A stretch of DNA of 42,713 nucleotides from Candidatus Woesearchaeota archaeon (GTDB lineage: Archaea; Nanobdellota; Nanobdellia; SCGC-AAA011-G17; GW2011-AR18), in NCBI GenBank assembly GCA_018302235.1, contig JAGVZW010000009.1, forward strand, positions 1-42,713. The letters are read 5' to 3'. Position numbers and translations under genes: made by a program. The notes under the pieces are model-generated. The model was given only the letters and a program-made list of their open reading frames with translations. It had not been told where the DNA came from and searched no databases. The first letter of the stretch is position 1; each line of letters begins with the position of its first letter. Of this stretch, positions 8,637-18,283 are shown in pieces.

Positions 8637-10253
8637 ATGGCAAAAGGTACCCAACAACCAGTTTATATTGTATCAGAAAACACAAGAAGGAGTTCTGGAA
8701 GAGAAGCACAACGAAATAATATTATGGCTGCTAAACTCGTAGCTGAAACAGTTAGAACAACATTAGGTCCTAAAGGAATGGATAAAATGCTAGTTAGTTC
8801 TTTAGGTGATATTATTGTTACAAATGATGGAGTTACAATACTAGAAGAGATGCAAATAGAACATCCTGGTGCTAAAATGGTTGTAGAGGTAGCTAAAACA
8901 CAAGAAAATGAAGTGGGTGATGGAACAACCACAGCTGTAATCCTAGCAGGTGAATTATTAAAAAACGCTGAAATACTGTTGGATAAAGAAATACATCCTA
9001 CTGTAATTATAAAAGGATATAGGGTAGCTGCTGAAAAAGCACAAATAATCCTAGAACAAATCTCTGAAAATATTAATGAAGACAATGATGACGAACTAAG
9101 AGCTATAGCTGCAACAGCCATGGTTGGTAAAGCAGCAGAATCAGCTAAAGATAAATTGTCATTAATTACACTTAAAGCGGTAAAACAAGTCTTAGAGAAA
9201 AAAAATAATAAGATAAAAATTAATTCTTCTAATATAAAATTAGAAAAAAAAATTGGTGCTGGTATTAACGATTCTGAATTAATACAAGGAATAATCATAG
9301 ACAAAGAAAAACTTCATTCTGCTATGCCTGATATCATAAAAGACGCAAGAATAGCATTAATAGATTCAGCATTAGAGATTAAATCACCGGAAACCGATAC
9401 TAAGGTTCAAATAGATGATCCTAACAAGATGCAAGCCTTCTTAGAAATGGAAGAAAAAATACTGAAAGATATGGTTGAAAAAATAAAAAATTCAGGCGCT
9501 AACGTTGTTTTATGTCAAAAAGGTATAGACGATCTAGTGCAACACTATTTAGCTAAACATAGCATATATGCAGCTAGGCGAATAAAAAAAAGTGACATGG
9601 AAAGCATTGCTAAAGCAACAAATGCAACGATTATAACAAAACTAAATGATCTAACAGAAAGAGATCTAGGTAAAGCCGGTATAGTAGAAGCTAGAAAAGT
9701 AGGAGATGAAGATATGACCTACATTGGAGATTGTATAGATGCCAAAGCAGTAACAATCTTAATTAGAGGTGGAACTGAACACGTTATTGACGAAGTAGAA
9801 AGAGCAGTAAAAGATGCAATAGGTGATGTTTCTGCAGCCTTAGAACTAGGTAAAGTTGTTGCTGGTGCAGGCTCCACTGAATTAGAATTAGCAAAAGAAA
9901 TAAGAAACTTCTCTACATCTCTATCAGGAAGAGAACAACTAGCAGTACAAGCATTTGCTGATGCCCTAGAATCAATACCCATTACACTTGCTGAAAACGC
10001 AGGATTAGATCCAATAGACACATTAACAGAATTAAAAGCATCTCATGAAAAAGGTGAAAAGTGGGCAGGATTAAATGTTTTTTCTGGCAAAACAATGAAT
10101 GCATGGTCTGAAGGCGTTTTAGAACCATTAAAAATAAAAACACAGGCAATAAAATCTGCAACAGAAGTAGCAGAATTAATCTTAAGAATAGACGATGTTT
10201 TAGCTGCATCAGCCTCTGAGAAATCAATTACACCTAACCCAGAAATGATGTAG
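8637..10253 (+). CDS. thsA: thermosome subunit (group II chaperonin)
   Basis: TVRTTLGPKGMDKMLVSSLGDIIVTNDGVTIL, GDGTTTAVILAGELL; TATA-like box and AAGGAGG upstream. Confidence 0.97.
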   Translation: MAKGTQQPVYIVSENTRRSSGREAQRNNIMAAKLVAETVRTTLGPKGMDKMLVSSLGDIIVTNDGVTILEEMQIEHPGAKMVVEVAKTQENEVGDGTTTAVILAGELLKNAEILLDKEIHPTVIIKGYRVAAEKAQIILEQISENINEDNDDELRAIAATAMVGKAAESAKDKLSLITLKAVKQVLEKKNNKIKINSSNIKLEKKIGAGINDSELIQGIIIDKEKLHSAMPDIIKDARIALIDSALEIKSPETDTKVQIDDPNKMQAFLEMEEKILKDMVEKIKNSGANVVLCQKGIDDLVQHYLAKHSIYAARRIKKSDMESIAKATNATIITKLNDLTERDLGKAGIVEARKVGDEDMTYIGDCIDAKAVTILIRGGTEHVIDEVERAVKDAIGDVSAALELGKVVAGAGSTELELAKEIRNFSTSLSGREQLAVQAFADALESIPITLAENAGLDPIDTLTELKASHEKGEKWAGLNVFSGKTMNAWSEGVLEPLKIKTQAIKSATEVAELILRIDDVLAASASEKSITPNPEMM

Positions 10254-10358
10254 TCTTAATTTAAAGTATTGAAGAAATTGAAATTTTAATAATCATGAAA
10301 AATTTTCGAAATTTCTTACTAAAAACATATAAAGACAATTAATAAATATTCTATAAAT

Positions 10359-10391
10359 GGTTTGGCCAAACCTCTTTAAAGGAGGTTAAAA
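10359..10391 (+). promoter_or_regulatory. candidate alternative-hairpin leader (possible SD switch)
   Basis: Perfect 14-nt palindrome GGTTTGGCCAAACC (10359-10372) overlaps AACCTC (10369-10374), which can pair with GAGGTT (10382-10387) in the Shine-Dalgarno. Confidence 0.45.
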
Positions 10392-11639
10392 ATGAAAAAA
10401 TATATATTATTAATCTTGTTAATACCAACAGTATTAGCAGATATAGAAATAGCTGAAGTGTTATATGATCCAATTAACACGGAAACAGGTGGAGAAGCAA
10501 TTAGATTATATAACCCAACACAACAACCAATAGATATAAGCAATTATATAATAAAAACAGAATCTTCAGCAACAGACGCAACCTTGCCAAATAGAATATT
10601 ATTGCCAAGAGATTTCTTCTTAATAGCAGATTTAAACTGGAGTAAACTAAAAGATAATGCTACATTCCCAAATGCAGATTATGAAGAAGCAATAACCTTG
10701 GCAAATACCAACGCAGGAATAGCATTACTTAATGCAAATAACGAAATTATAGATGCAATTGGTTGGGGAGACCCCACACAAATCACTATAGGCTTGTTTC
10801 AAGGCACTCCAGCTATACAAGTAAAAGAAGGCAACTCTTTAAAAAGAATCTCTTCAACAAATGACAACTCTAATGATTTCATAGAAAACTATCCATTCCA
10901 AGGTACCGAAACAAAACAAGAAGAAAATCAAATACAACTAAATGCACATGTTTCTTCATCAACACAAATCAACTCCTTATCTATAGCAGATGAAGATCTA
11001 ATGACTCCAGAGATTCAAATCTTTCCAAAACCAAAAGAACAAAAACTAATTCAAATTACAACAAATATCACAGGAGACGCAACAACAACCCTAGCTTTTT
11101 TAATAAAAGATCAGCAAATATTAGCAACAATAAACTTAACTAAAAATAATGAAATCTATGAAGGATATTTACCAATAAACTTCTATGATGCACCAGGAAA
11201 TTATACAATTAAGATTCAAGCAGATACAAAAATTAGAGAACAACAATTTACATATCTACCTTTGATAGCAATTGAACTAGATATAAATAATCTAAATTTT
11301 GAAGTAATTAAGGGAAAAATAACAACATTAGATGGAGATTTAGATACAACAACAAACAAAACAACAATAAAAAATATTGGCAATACAAATATTAACTTGG
11401 GCTTATCAGCAACAAATTTCATCTCTTCAACATCAGAAATAGCAATTAACAATCTAAATTACTCTTTAGATACATTCATAACAGAAAAACAACTATCAAC
11501 ACAGTTAGAATTCTCAACAGTAGCATTTAAACCAGGAGAAAATTCTCTATTGCCCTTAAGCTTTAAAATGTACACACCAGAAACAACATTAGAAGGGGAT
11601 TACACCTCAACAATTTCAGTAACAGGGGTGACAGCATGA
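10392..11639 (+). CDS. secreted protein with N-terminal lamin-tail-like domain
   Basis: Signal peptide; DIEIAEVLYDPINTETGGEAIRLYNPTQQPIDISNYII...AITLANTNAGIALLNANNEIIDAIGWG. Confidence 0.75.
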   Translation: MKKYILLILLIPTVLADIEIAEVLYDPINTETGGEAIRLYNPTQQPIDISNYIIKTESSATDATLPNRILLPRDFFLIADLNWSKLKDNATFPNADYEEAITLANTNAGIALLNANNEIIDAIGWGDPTQITIGLFQGTPAIQVKEGNSLKRISSTNDNSNDFIENYPFQGTETKQEENQIQLNAHVSSSTQINSLSIADEDLMTPEIQIFPKPKEQKLIQITTNITGDATTTLAFLIKDQQILATINLTKNNEIYEGYLPINFYDAPGNYTIKIQADTKIREQQFTYLPLIAIELDINNLNFEVIKGKITTLDGDLDTTTNKTTIKNIGNTNINLGLSATNFISSTSEIAINNLNYSLDTFITEKQLSTQLEFSTVAFKPGENSLLPLSFKMYTPETTLEGDYTSTISVTGVTA

Positions 11640-12469
11640 AATACATAATCTTATTTTTTCTTTTTTTACCAACAACCATTGCATCATCATTAGGAATTTC
11701 CCCATCAGAATTAGAATTTACATCACCTTTAAGAGAAGAAACAATCACAAAAGAATTTATCATCTTCAACCCAAATCCTTATACCATTGTATTTGAAATC
11801 TCTGACAAAAAAAATCTATTTAATTTTGAACCTAAAGAAGGTACAATCCTAGAAAACAAAGACTTAAAGATAAAAGCCACTCTAAACCCAACAATAGAAT
11901 TAGAAGATCTAATTATAATAAACTCTTATTCAATGGAAGATCAAAATCTACAGCCATCATTGGCTATAAAAACAAAAATTTCTCCATTAACAGAAAAAAT
12001 AGAATCTTTTGAATTTAAGGAAATAGAAGTCAATGAGAATTCAATTTATCTAGAGATTTTAAATAATGGAAACATAAAATCATCAGCAACCTTAGAGATA
12101 AAAATAGAAGAAAAAATTATTACTGAAGAAATCTCAGGGTTAAATCCTGGAGAATCACAAGAATTAGATATAAACCTAGACCTCCCAGCAGGAAAATATA
12201 ATGCTTTTCTTATACTAAGAAACGAAAATAAAATATTTTCTGAAAAACAAAAATCATTCGAAATTACTACAAACCAAATAACAGGTAGTTTTCTTGGTTC
12301 AAACTATCTTGACAAAACAGGAATGTATGTTTTACTAATAATAATCTTAATAGGAATAGCAACTTGGTTTATGCAAAGACATAAAAAATTAATCAAGAAA
12401 AAATTATTTATCAAACAGAAGAAAAAACAAAGATTTAATAGAAAAAAACAAAAAAGGAGTACTACTTAA
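11636..12469 (+). CDS. membrane-anchored Ig-like-fold secreted protein
   Basis: Signal peptide, beta-rich repeats, C-terminal TM (MYVLLIIILIGIATWFMQ) and Lys/Arg-rich tail; 4-nt overlap with previous gene. Confidence 0.6.
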   Translation: MKYIILFFLFLPTTIASSLGISPSELEFTSPLREETITKEFIIFNPNPYTIVFEISDKKNLFNFEPKEGTILENKDLKIKATLNPTIELEDLIIINSYSMEDQNLQPSLAIKTKISPLTEKIESFEFKEIEVNENSIYLEILNNGNIKSSATLEIKIEEKIITEEISGLNPGESQELDINLDLPAGKYNAFLILRNENKIFSEKQKSFEITTNQITGSFLGSNYLDKTGMYVLLIIILIGIATWFMQRHKKLIKKKLFIKQKKKQRFNRKKQKRSTT

Positions 12470-12592
12470 ATAATCCTTTGAATATTATTTTTTATTAAAA
12501 ATAAGTTATATGACTTAAGTTAGGAAAAAATATATAATAGACATTAAATAATTTTTATAAATGAATTCTATTACCTGATATTGGTGATTAAA

Positions 12593-13144
12593 ATGAAAAA
12601 ATTAATTATTATTGGAATATGTTTGTTAGCCTTAATTACTGCTGTTTTTGCAATAGATAAATTTAGTGAATTTAAAAATAAATGTCATGTGGATTTTGAA
12701 AGCAAAAATGGTAAAATTGTAGTTAAAGATGTTGTTTGTGATGAAAAAAGTTTTTTAATGGAAGAAAAGATGACAGAAGAAACAAAATGTATATTTAATA
12801 ATAGTATAACTGAACAAGAATGTTATTCTGAATTTGGAGGTTGTAAAGGAATTAATGGGTGTTATGTAAAGATTGATGGAACAAAAGATCAGAATATAAC
12901 TTGGAAGAGTAGTTGTGGAGGTTATGCTTATACAATTATGGATTCTAAAATAGAAGAGGTTGTATTTGATTGTGTTTCACAAGAATATTTAAATGCTAAA
13001 TGGGAATGTTATGATGGTTTAATTTTAAAAGGAGAAAATAAAATAGCTTTAGATTCAAATACTTGGAGAGGTTATGCAGATCAATCGTGTGAAAACCATT
13101 GTGATACTGAAAAATGTGGTGTTATGTATTTTGAGGTGATATAA
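12593..13144 (+). CDS. hypothetical secreted Cys-rich protein
   Basis: Signal peptide MKKLIIIGICLLALITAVFA, many paired Cys; start moved to the internal ATG. Confidence 0.6.
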   Translation: MKKLIIIGICLLALITAVFAIDKFSEFKNKCHVDFESKNGKIVVKDVVCDEKSFLMEEKMTEETKCIFNNSITEQECYSEFGGCKGINGCYVKIDGTKDQNITWKSSCGGYAYTIMDSKIEEVVFDCVSQEYLNAKWECYDGLILKGENKIALDSNTWRGYADQSCENHCDTEKCGVMYFEVI

Positions 13145-13145
13145 A

Positions 13146-13715
13146 ATGTTAAAAGGAACTGAAACTGAAAAAAATTTATTGAAAGCATTTGCTGGTGAGT
13201 CTCAAGCTAGAAATAAGTATACTTATTTTGCTAGCATCGCAAAGAAGGAAGGCTATGAACAAATTGCAAATATTTTTTTAGAAACTGCAGATAATGAAAA
13301 AGAACATGCTAAAATATTTTTTAAATATTTAGAAGGAGGGGATGTTCAAATAGAAGTAAGCTATCCAGCTGGTGTTTTGAAAGATACTTTAACTAATTTA
13401 CAGGAAGCTGCAAATGGTGAACATAAAGAGTGGTCAGCTATTTATGTTAATTTTGCTGGAATAGCTAAAGATGGAGGTTTTGAAGAGATTGCTAAATCTT
13501 TTGAAGAGATTGCTAAGGTTGAAAGATTTCATGAACATAGATATAGAAAATTGATTGAGAATATTAAAAATGGAGAAGTATTTGCTAGAAAAGAAGTCAA
13601 AAAATGGCATTGTAGAAATTGCGGTTATATTCATGAAGGAATAGACGCACCTAAAGAATGTCCTGCATGTAAACATCCAAGGAGTTATTATGAATTGTTA
13701 GTAGAAAATTTTTAA
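13146..13715 (+). CDS. rbr: rubrerythrin
   Basis: Ferritin-like ESQARNKYTYFA..EGYEQIANIFLETADNEKEHAK plus C-terminal rubredoxin motif WHCRNCGYIHEG..APKECPACKHPRSYYE. Confidence 0.96.
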   Translation: MLKGTETEKNLLKAFAGESQARNKYTYFASIAKKEGYEQIANIFLETADNEKEHAKIFFKYLEGGDVQIEVSYPAGVLKDTLTNLQEAANGEHKEWSAIYVNFAGIAKDGGFEEIAKSFEEIAKVERFHEHRYRKLIENIKNGEVFARKEVKKWHCRNCGYIHEGIDAPKECPACKHPRSYYELLVENF

Positions 13716-13723
13716 AATCTTTT

Positions 13724-14098
13724 TTAATACTCCAGACCTAAACTAATTTTAAGAGCTAAATCTACTCTTTTCATATCTTCTTCATCTAATTTACCTAAGA
13801 ATTTCATAATTCTGGATTTATCTATTGTCCTAATTTGATTTAATAAAACTGTTGAATCATGTTCAAGGTTAGACTTAGTGGCCTTAATATTTACATTAGT
13901 TGGATATTCTTCATTAAATTTTTTGGAGGTTATTGCAGCTATTATTGTAACTGGACTATAAGTATTACCTATATTATTTTGCAAAATTAGAACTGGTCTA
14001 CACTTTCCCTGTTCAGATCCTCTTACAGGTTCAATATCTACCAAAAAAATATCACCTCTTTTTATCTCTAATCCCATCCTTCTTCTGTACTCTCCCAC
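13724..14098 (-). CDS. MazF/PemK family toxin (type II TA)
   Basis: IKRGDIFLVDIEPVRGSEQGKCRPVLILQNN...TIIAAITSK...HDSTVLLNQIRTIDKSRI. Confidence 0.93.
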   Translation of the reverse strand: MGEYRRRMGLEIKRGDIFLVDIEPVRGSEQGKCRPVLILQNNIGNTYSPVTIIAAITSKKFNEEYPTNVNIKATKSNLEHDSTVLLNQIRTIDKSRIMKFLGKLDEEDMKRVDLALKISLGLEY

Positions 14099-14292
14099 TC
14101 TTTTGTCAATTTTAAATTCTCAGAAGCCATTTCTTTATAACCCTTAATTAATAGATGTTTTTGAGTTCTTTTTTGTCTCTCTACTTCAAAAATTAATCTA
14201 GTTATAACTTCTTCATAACTCTCCTTTGGATTTCTTTTTAACAGGTTTAACTCTTGTTTTAGATTTTCATGAATTTGGATACTAGTTATCAT
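14068..14292 (-). CDS. cognate antitoxin of the mazF-like gene
   Basis: Small protein MITSIQIHENLKQELNLLKRNPKESYEEVITRLI, overlaps the toxin gene start. Confidence 0.75.
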   Translation of the reverse strand: MITSIQIHENLKQELNLLKRNPKESYEEVITRLIFEVERQKRTQKHLLIKGYKEMASENLKLTKEWESTEEGWD

Positions 14293-14458
14293 TTATCTAT
14301 AGATAATCTATAGTTTATAAAGTTTTCCTTCATAGAATCCAAAAATAAGTATTTTATATTTGTTTCAATTATAATAAATACAAAAGACCTAGTTATAAAC
14401 TAATTTAAATATCAAAACTACAAAAAAATTCTATAAATTATTAACAGAAAATTTTTAA

Positions 14459-14656
14459 TTAAATTCTTCTTATTTTTCTACGTCTAGCTTTTCTTACTAT
14501 TTTCTGAACAATTCTTGGTCTTGGTAAGATCACACCCATTGTTAAAGCAATAATTCCTAATCCGGCTATAAGAAGACCTAATCTTCTAAAAGGAATTGCT
14601 AATAATAAACCCATAAGAATTATTATTCCTGCCCCTTTTATTACATATAATCTCAT
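14459..14656 (-). CDS. small membrane protein, hypothetical
   Basis: Two hydrophobic helices followed by a basic C-terminal tail. Confidence 0.5.
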   Translation of the reverse strand: MRLYVIKGAGIIILMGLLLAIPFRRLGLLIAGLGIIALTMGVILPRPRIVQKIVRKARRRKIRRI

Positions 14657-14925
14657 ATATATTTTAATTGTCTTTTATTAATAAAGGTTTTCAAAAATTC
14701 CTCTAACAAGCTTGATTTAGATGACCAAATTAAACCAATAAATTATGTAATCATTTAGTCCATCTATAAAACAATCTCGAAAAAGCTCTGACAAACAAAA
14801 CCTGTAAATGTTAAACAAATTCATATTTTTAGGTCCAAATTTATATGAAAATCTCGAAACATTACTACAAAGTAGAAGCTTAAATTTATTAACTGATCTT
14901 TCCTCTTATTTCATGGAGGTAATAT

Positions 14926-15483
14926 ATGGATAAAAAACTGATTTATATACTTTTTTTTGTTGGTTTATTAAATATTGTTTTTATATATGCTTTGCAGTAT
15001 TATCCAGTTGTTGTAAGCGATTATAATGATGTTGACAATCCATATGCAAGTTTAGCTGCAGATAATGTATATACTAGATTTGAAAAAACAAATACTGTTA
15101 CAGAATGTCCCATAGGTTTTACTAAAATAGGAAGTGTTTGTACACATTATATGGCTAATATACGTTCATGGGAAATACTAAATTATACAAATACAGTAAA
15201 TTATATATCAAATCTTAGTGTTAAGATTATGAATAATAATACTGGTTGTGTAGGAAATGGATGTAACAAGCCTACAGGTGTTGCTGTCTTTGTAAAGAAC
15301 GATACTTATTTTAGCTCCTCATGGGTACATGTTTTAACTTGTTACGTAAACACTGGTTATACTAAACTCTGTTTGAATGATAGCATGAGTGCAAATGCAG
15401 TAAAGCAGATATTAGTTGGGCAGATAAACATTTCAACAGCTAGACCAGATCTTTTGGTTGATTGGGTAAGAGTTGAAACCTAA
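14926..15483 (+). CDS. hypothetical secreted protein
   Basis: Signal peptide; GGAGG before ATG. Confidence 0.55.
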   Translation: MDKKLIYILFFVGLLNIVFIYALQYYPVVVSDYNDVDNPYASLAADNVYTRFEKTNTVTECPIGFTKIGSVCTHYMANIRSWEILNYTNTVNYISNLSVKIMNNNTGCVGNGCNKPTGVAVFVKNDTYFSSSWVHVLTCYVNTGYTKLCLNDSMSANAVKQILVGQINISTARPDLLVDWVRVET

Positions 15484-15504
15484 TTTTTTTATAATTAAAA
15501 AATT
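15482..15504. terminator. possible bidirectional terminator between convergent genes
   Basis: AATTTTTTTATAATTAAAAAATT inverted repeat. Confidence 0.35.
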
Positions 15505-16450
15505 ATACATCTTTTATTCCTTCATTTGTTACTTCAAAAATTGCTTCTCCTTCTGGTAACGCCGGTGCGTCTACTAGTTTTGCAACTCTTGTTCCTTTTT
15601 TTCCTCTTCTTAAGTAAATTCTATATGTACTGGCGTGATGTAAAACATGTCCACCAATAGCTTCAGTAGGATCACCAAAAAACGTATCTGGTTTAGACAT
15701 TACTTGATTTGTTATGTATACTGCTATATTGTAATTATGTGCAAGTTTTAATAAAACATGTAAATGTTTATTTAATTTTTGTTGTCTATCTGCTAATTGA
15801 GATCTCCCACTGAAATCAGAACGAAAATGGCTCATTAATGAGTCTATTATAATTAACTTTATAGGTAAATTTTGTTTTATCAGGTCTTCTATTTTTTCTG
15901 CTAATAACATCTGATGATCTGAATTAAAAGAACGAACACCTTTAAAATTCTTTAAAAACTCTTTTTGATCAATTTTTTTTGCTTCTGCTAGTTTAATAAG
16001 AAATTCTGGTCTTAATGTTCCTTCTGAATCAATCCATATTGCAATCCCATTAGCTCCACCCTCTTCTTTAGGTAAAGTTACATTTACTGCTAATTGGTGT
16101 GCTAAAGATGTCTTTCCACTACCAAAGGCACCATATGCCTCGGTAACTGCACTTGTTTCTATTCCTCCACCAATTAATTTATCAAATTCTTTTGATCCTG
16201 TTGAAATTTTAATTACTTGTTCTCTTTTTTTTAACAAATCTTCACCAGACTCAAAACCCATATCAAGTTTTGTTCTTGCTACTGCTATAATTTTTTTTGC
16301 TACTGCTTCTCCCATTCCTGCTGAATCTATCAATTCTGTTGGAGAAGCTGTCGCTATAGACATCAAATCAATGTAACCAGAATCTCTTAATTTTTCTGCT
16401 GTTGCTGCACCTACTCCTGGTAAATCTTCAATTGTATATTCTTTAGTCAT
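15503..16450 (-). CDS. radA: DNA repair and recombination protein RadA
   Basis: HhH DLPGVGAATAEKL, Walker A GAFGSGKTSLAHQ, Walker B LIIIDSLMSHFRSDFSGR. Confidence 0.97.
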   Translation of the reverse strand: MTKEYTIEDLPGVGAATAEKLRDSGYIDLMSIATASPTELIDSAGMGEAVAKKIIAVARTKLDMGFESGEDLLKKREQVIKISTGSKEFDKLIGGGIETSAVTEAYGAFGSGKTSLAHQLAVNVTLPKEEGGANGIAIWIDSEGTLRPEFLIKLAEAKKIDQKEFLKNFKGVRSFNSDHQMLLAEKIEDLIKQNLPIKLIIIDSLMSHFRSDFSGRSQLADRQQKLNKHLHVLLKLAHNYNIAVYITNQVMSKPDTFFGDPTEAIGGHVLHHASTYRIYLRRGKKGTRVAKLVDAPALPEGEAIFEVTNEGIKDV

Positions 16451-16694
16451 TTTTCTCTTCCTGTTGATTTAATAATAAATCCTCTTGAATCTTTGTTAAT
16501 ATTAACAATACTTTTGGTATGTCTGTTTTTCTAAGGTTCAGAGATTCATCTCTCCATGTATCTTTATCCTTCCAAGATCTTCTAATAGAAACTGTTTTAA
16601 ATCCTAGAATTTGGTTGTCTTTTTCTTTTTCATTAAACCATATTGCACCAGAAATATTTCCAGCTTTGTATTGTTTTATTGGTCTGTTTGCCAT
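16443..16694 (-). CDS. small conserved protein upstream of radA, possible nucleic-acid-binding
   Basis: MANRPIKQYKAGNISGAIWFNEKEKDNQILGFKTVSIRRSWKDKDTWRDESLNLRKTDIPKVLLILTKIQEDL; start at 16694 preceded by GGAGG; 8-nt overlap with radA. Confidence 0.6.
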   Translation of the reverse strand: MANRPIKQYKAGNISGAIWFNEKEKDNQILGFKTVSIRRSWKDKDTWRDESLNLRKTDIPKVLLILTKIQEDLLLNQQEEKND

Positions 16695-16808
16695 TTTTTG
16701 CCTCCTTTGCTTTCGCATTTTTTTCATAAGGTAAGTAAATAAAGCATAATTTCTTTAAATACCTTATGCGTGTTTGTCAAGTGCGAATATATTGTTTAAA
16801 GTTTATAT

Positions 16809-17497
16809 TCAAGTTAAACTGTCTAGTGGACTTTTTATATTAGTTAAATTTGGATTAGCTAAATGAATGTAAACCATTGTTGTTTCAGATGAATTATGTC
16901 CTAAGAGTGATTGCACTGAAAAAAGATCATAGCCATTTTCAATTAAATGTGTAGCAAAAGAATGTCTTAGTGTGTGTGGATGGATATGTTTGTTTATCTT
17001 TAATTTTTTTGCTGTATTTTTTACAATTTCTTGGATTGTTCTGGAAGAATATTTTTGATTTTTATTATTTGTGAACAAATAATCTTTAGGGTTATTTTTT
17101 TCTATAAAATCTAATAATTCTTGTTTTAATGATGAAGCAAGAATAAATAGTCTGTCTTTATTACCCTTGCCTTTTCTTACCCAACCATAATTTTTTTCTG
17201 ATTCTAAATCTTCTAATTTAAGATTTAATAATTCTGAAACCCTTAAACCTGCAGAGTACATGACTTTTATCATTAATTGATGTTTTTGGTTTGTAATTGA
17301 GTTGATTAATAATTTTATTTCTTCTTTTGTTAAAAATGTTGGAAGATTTTTTGGTGTTTTTGATGTTTTTTTATAAATTTTATTTCTTGTTTATTATAGT
17401 TCATAAATTTCTTAACACAAAAAGTATAAGTGATAATCGTTTTATTACTTAATCCTTGTCTTCTTCCTTCTTTTTTTATTAATTCTATTACATCCAT
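16809..17497 (-). pseudogene. frameshifted tyrosine recombinase/integrase (XerA-like)
   Basis: C-terminal catalytic part LRVSELLNLKLEDLE...HPHTLRHSFATHLIENGYDLFSVQSLLGHNSSETTMVYIH. The N-terminal frame from ATG 17497 (MDVIELIKKEGRRQGLSNKTIITYTFCVKKFMNYNKQEIKFIKK) is one frame off from TSKTPKNLPTFLTKEEIKLLINSI. Confidence 0.75.
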
Positions 17498-17626
17498 ATT
17501 ATAGTTTTATTTTTAGACTTTAAATTTGTTTGTTAGAAAATTCCGAAAATTCTCCGATAACCTCGGAAGAGTTGTCCTACATTCGCTTCGCTCAATAGGA
17601 CCATTATTTAGTAGATAACTTCGCAT

Positions 17627-17647
17627 AACAAGGATTAGGTTCAATTT
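17627..17647 (+). repeat. 21-nt degenerate direct repeat, copy A
   Basis: AACAAGGATTAGGTTCAATTT; see copies B and C. Confidence 0.4.
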
Positions 17648-17694
17648 AGTTCAGAATTTTAATTAAAAGATTAGATAGAAAAGATAATGGAATT

Positions 17695-17868
17695 TTAGAA
17701 GAAAACTTGATAAGCCGATGGATTAATGAGGTGGTCAACAACAGCTAATGATTGCTGACATTTGTCTATCTTTTGATAACTATGTATTTCAACACCCGCA
17801 GTAATACCAGCAAAAGCTAAACCCATTTCAAGTATTACTCTCTCAATTGTTTTTGATGAATTGCTCAT
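17695..17868 (-). CDS. 57-aa hypothetical protein
   Basis: MSNSSKTIERVILEMGLAFAGITAGVEIHSYQKIDKCQQSLAVVDHLINPSAYQVFF; just downstream of the 17875 ORF, missed by the track. Confidence 0.45.
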   Translation of the reverse strand: MSNSSKTIERVILEMGLAFAGITAGVEIHSYQKIDKCQQSLAVVDHLINPSAYQVFF

Positions 17869-17874
17869 TTTATA

Positions 17875-18183
17875 TCACTTTTTCTTGTTTTTTCTAAAAA
17901 CTAAACATCTATCAAATGGTTCTATCTCAAGATTTAGTTTTCTTAGAGTAACTCTTATTTGATTATCATATTGTGATGGATCTAAACCGCACTTTACAAA
18001 TTCATCTCTTTTTTCGAGATATGTTCCAAGATTGATCCCATAAACTAACGCGAAGAGATTTTGCTGTTCTTTAACAGCTTCAGGTAAACATCTAATATAA
18101 ACTTCTTGAACATATCGGTCCATTTTTTCATTTAATTCCGTTTTTCCTAACTCTGTCAATCTTTCAATATTTTTGATTATCAT
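17875..18183 (-). CDS. hypothetical protein
   Basis: 102-aa ORF, no family recognised. Confidence 0.5.
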   Translation of the reverse strand: MIIKNIERLTELGKTELNEKMDRYVQEVYIRCLPEAVKEQQNLFALVYGINLGTYLEKRDEFVKCGLDPSQYDNQIRVTLRKLNLEIEPFDRCLVFRKNKKK

Positions 18184-18283
18184 CTTTCATCACTAACCAA
18201 TAGATAGTCCTAACTTATATATCAAACTTACTATTAAAAATCTTGACAAATTAGTAAAATTTATAAATATTGAACACATTTAA

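Noticed and set aside
8663-9304. 213-aa minus-strand ORF inside the thermosome gene
   Set aside because: Fully antisense to a strongly conserved chaperonin; Ser/Ile/Leu-rich composition is typical of a shadow ORF. The same applies to 9719..10021 and 9982..10227.
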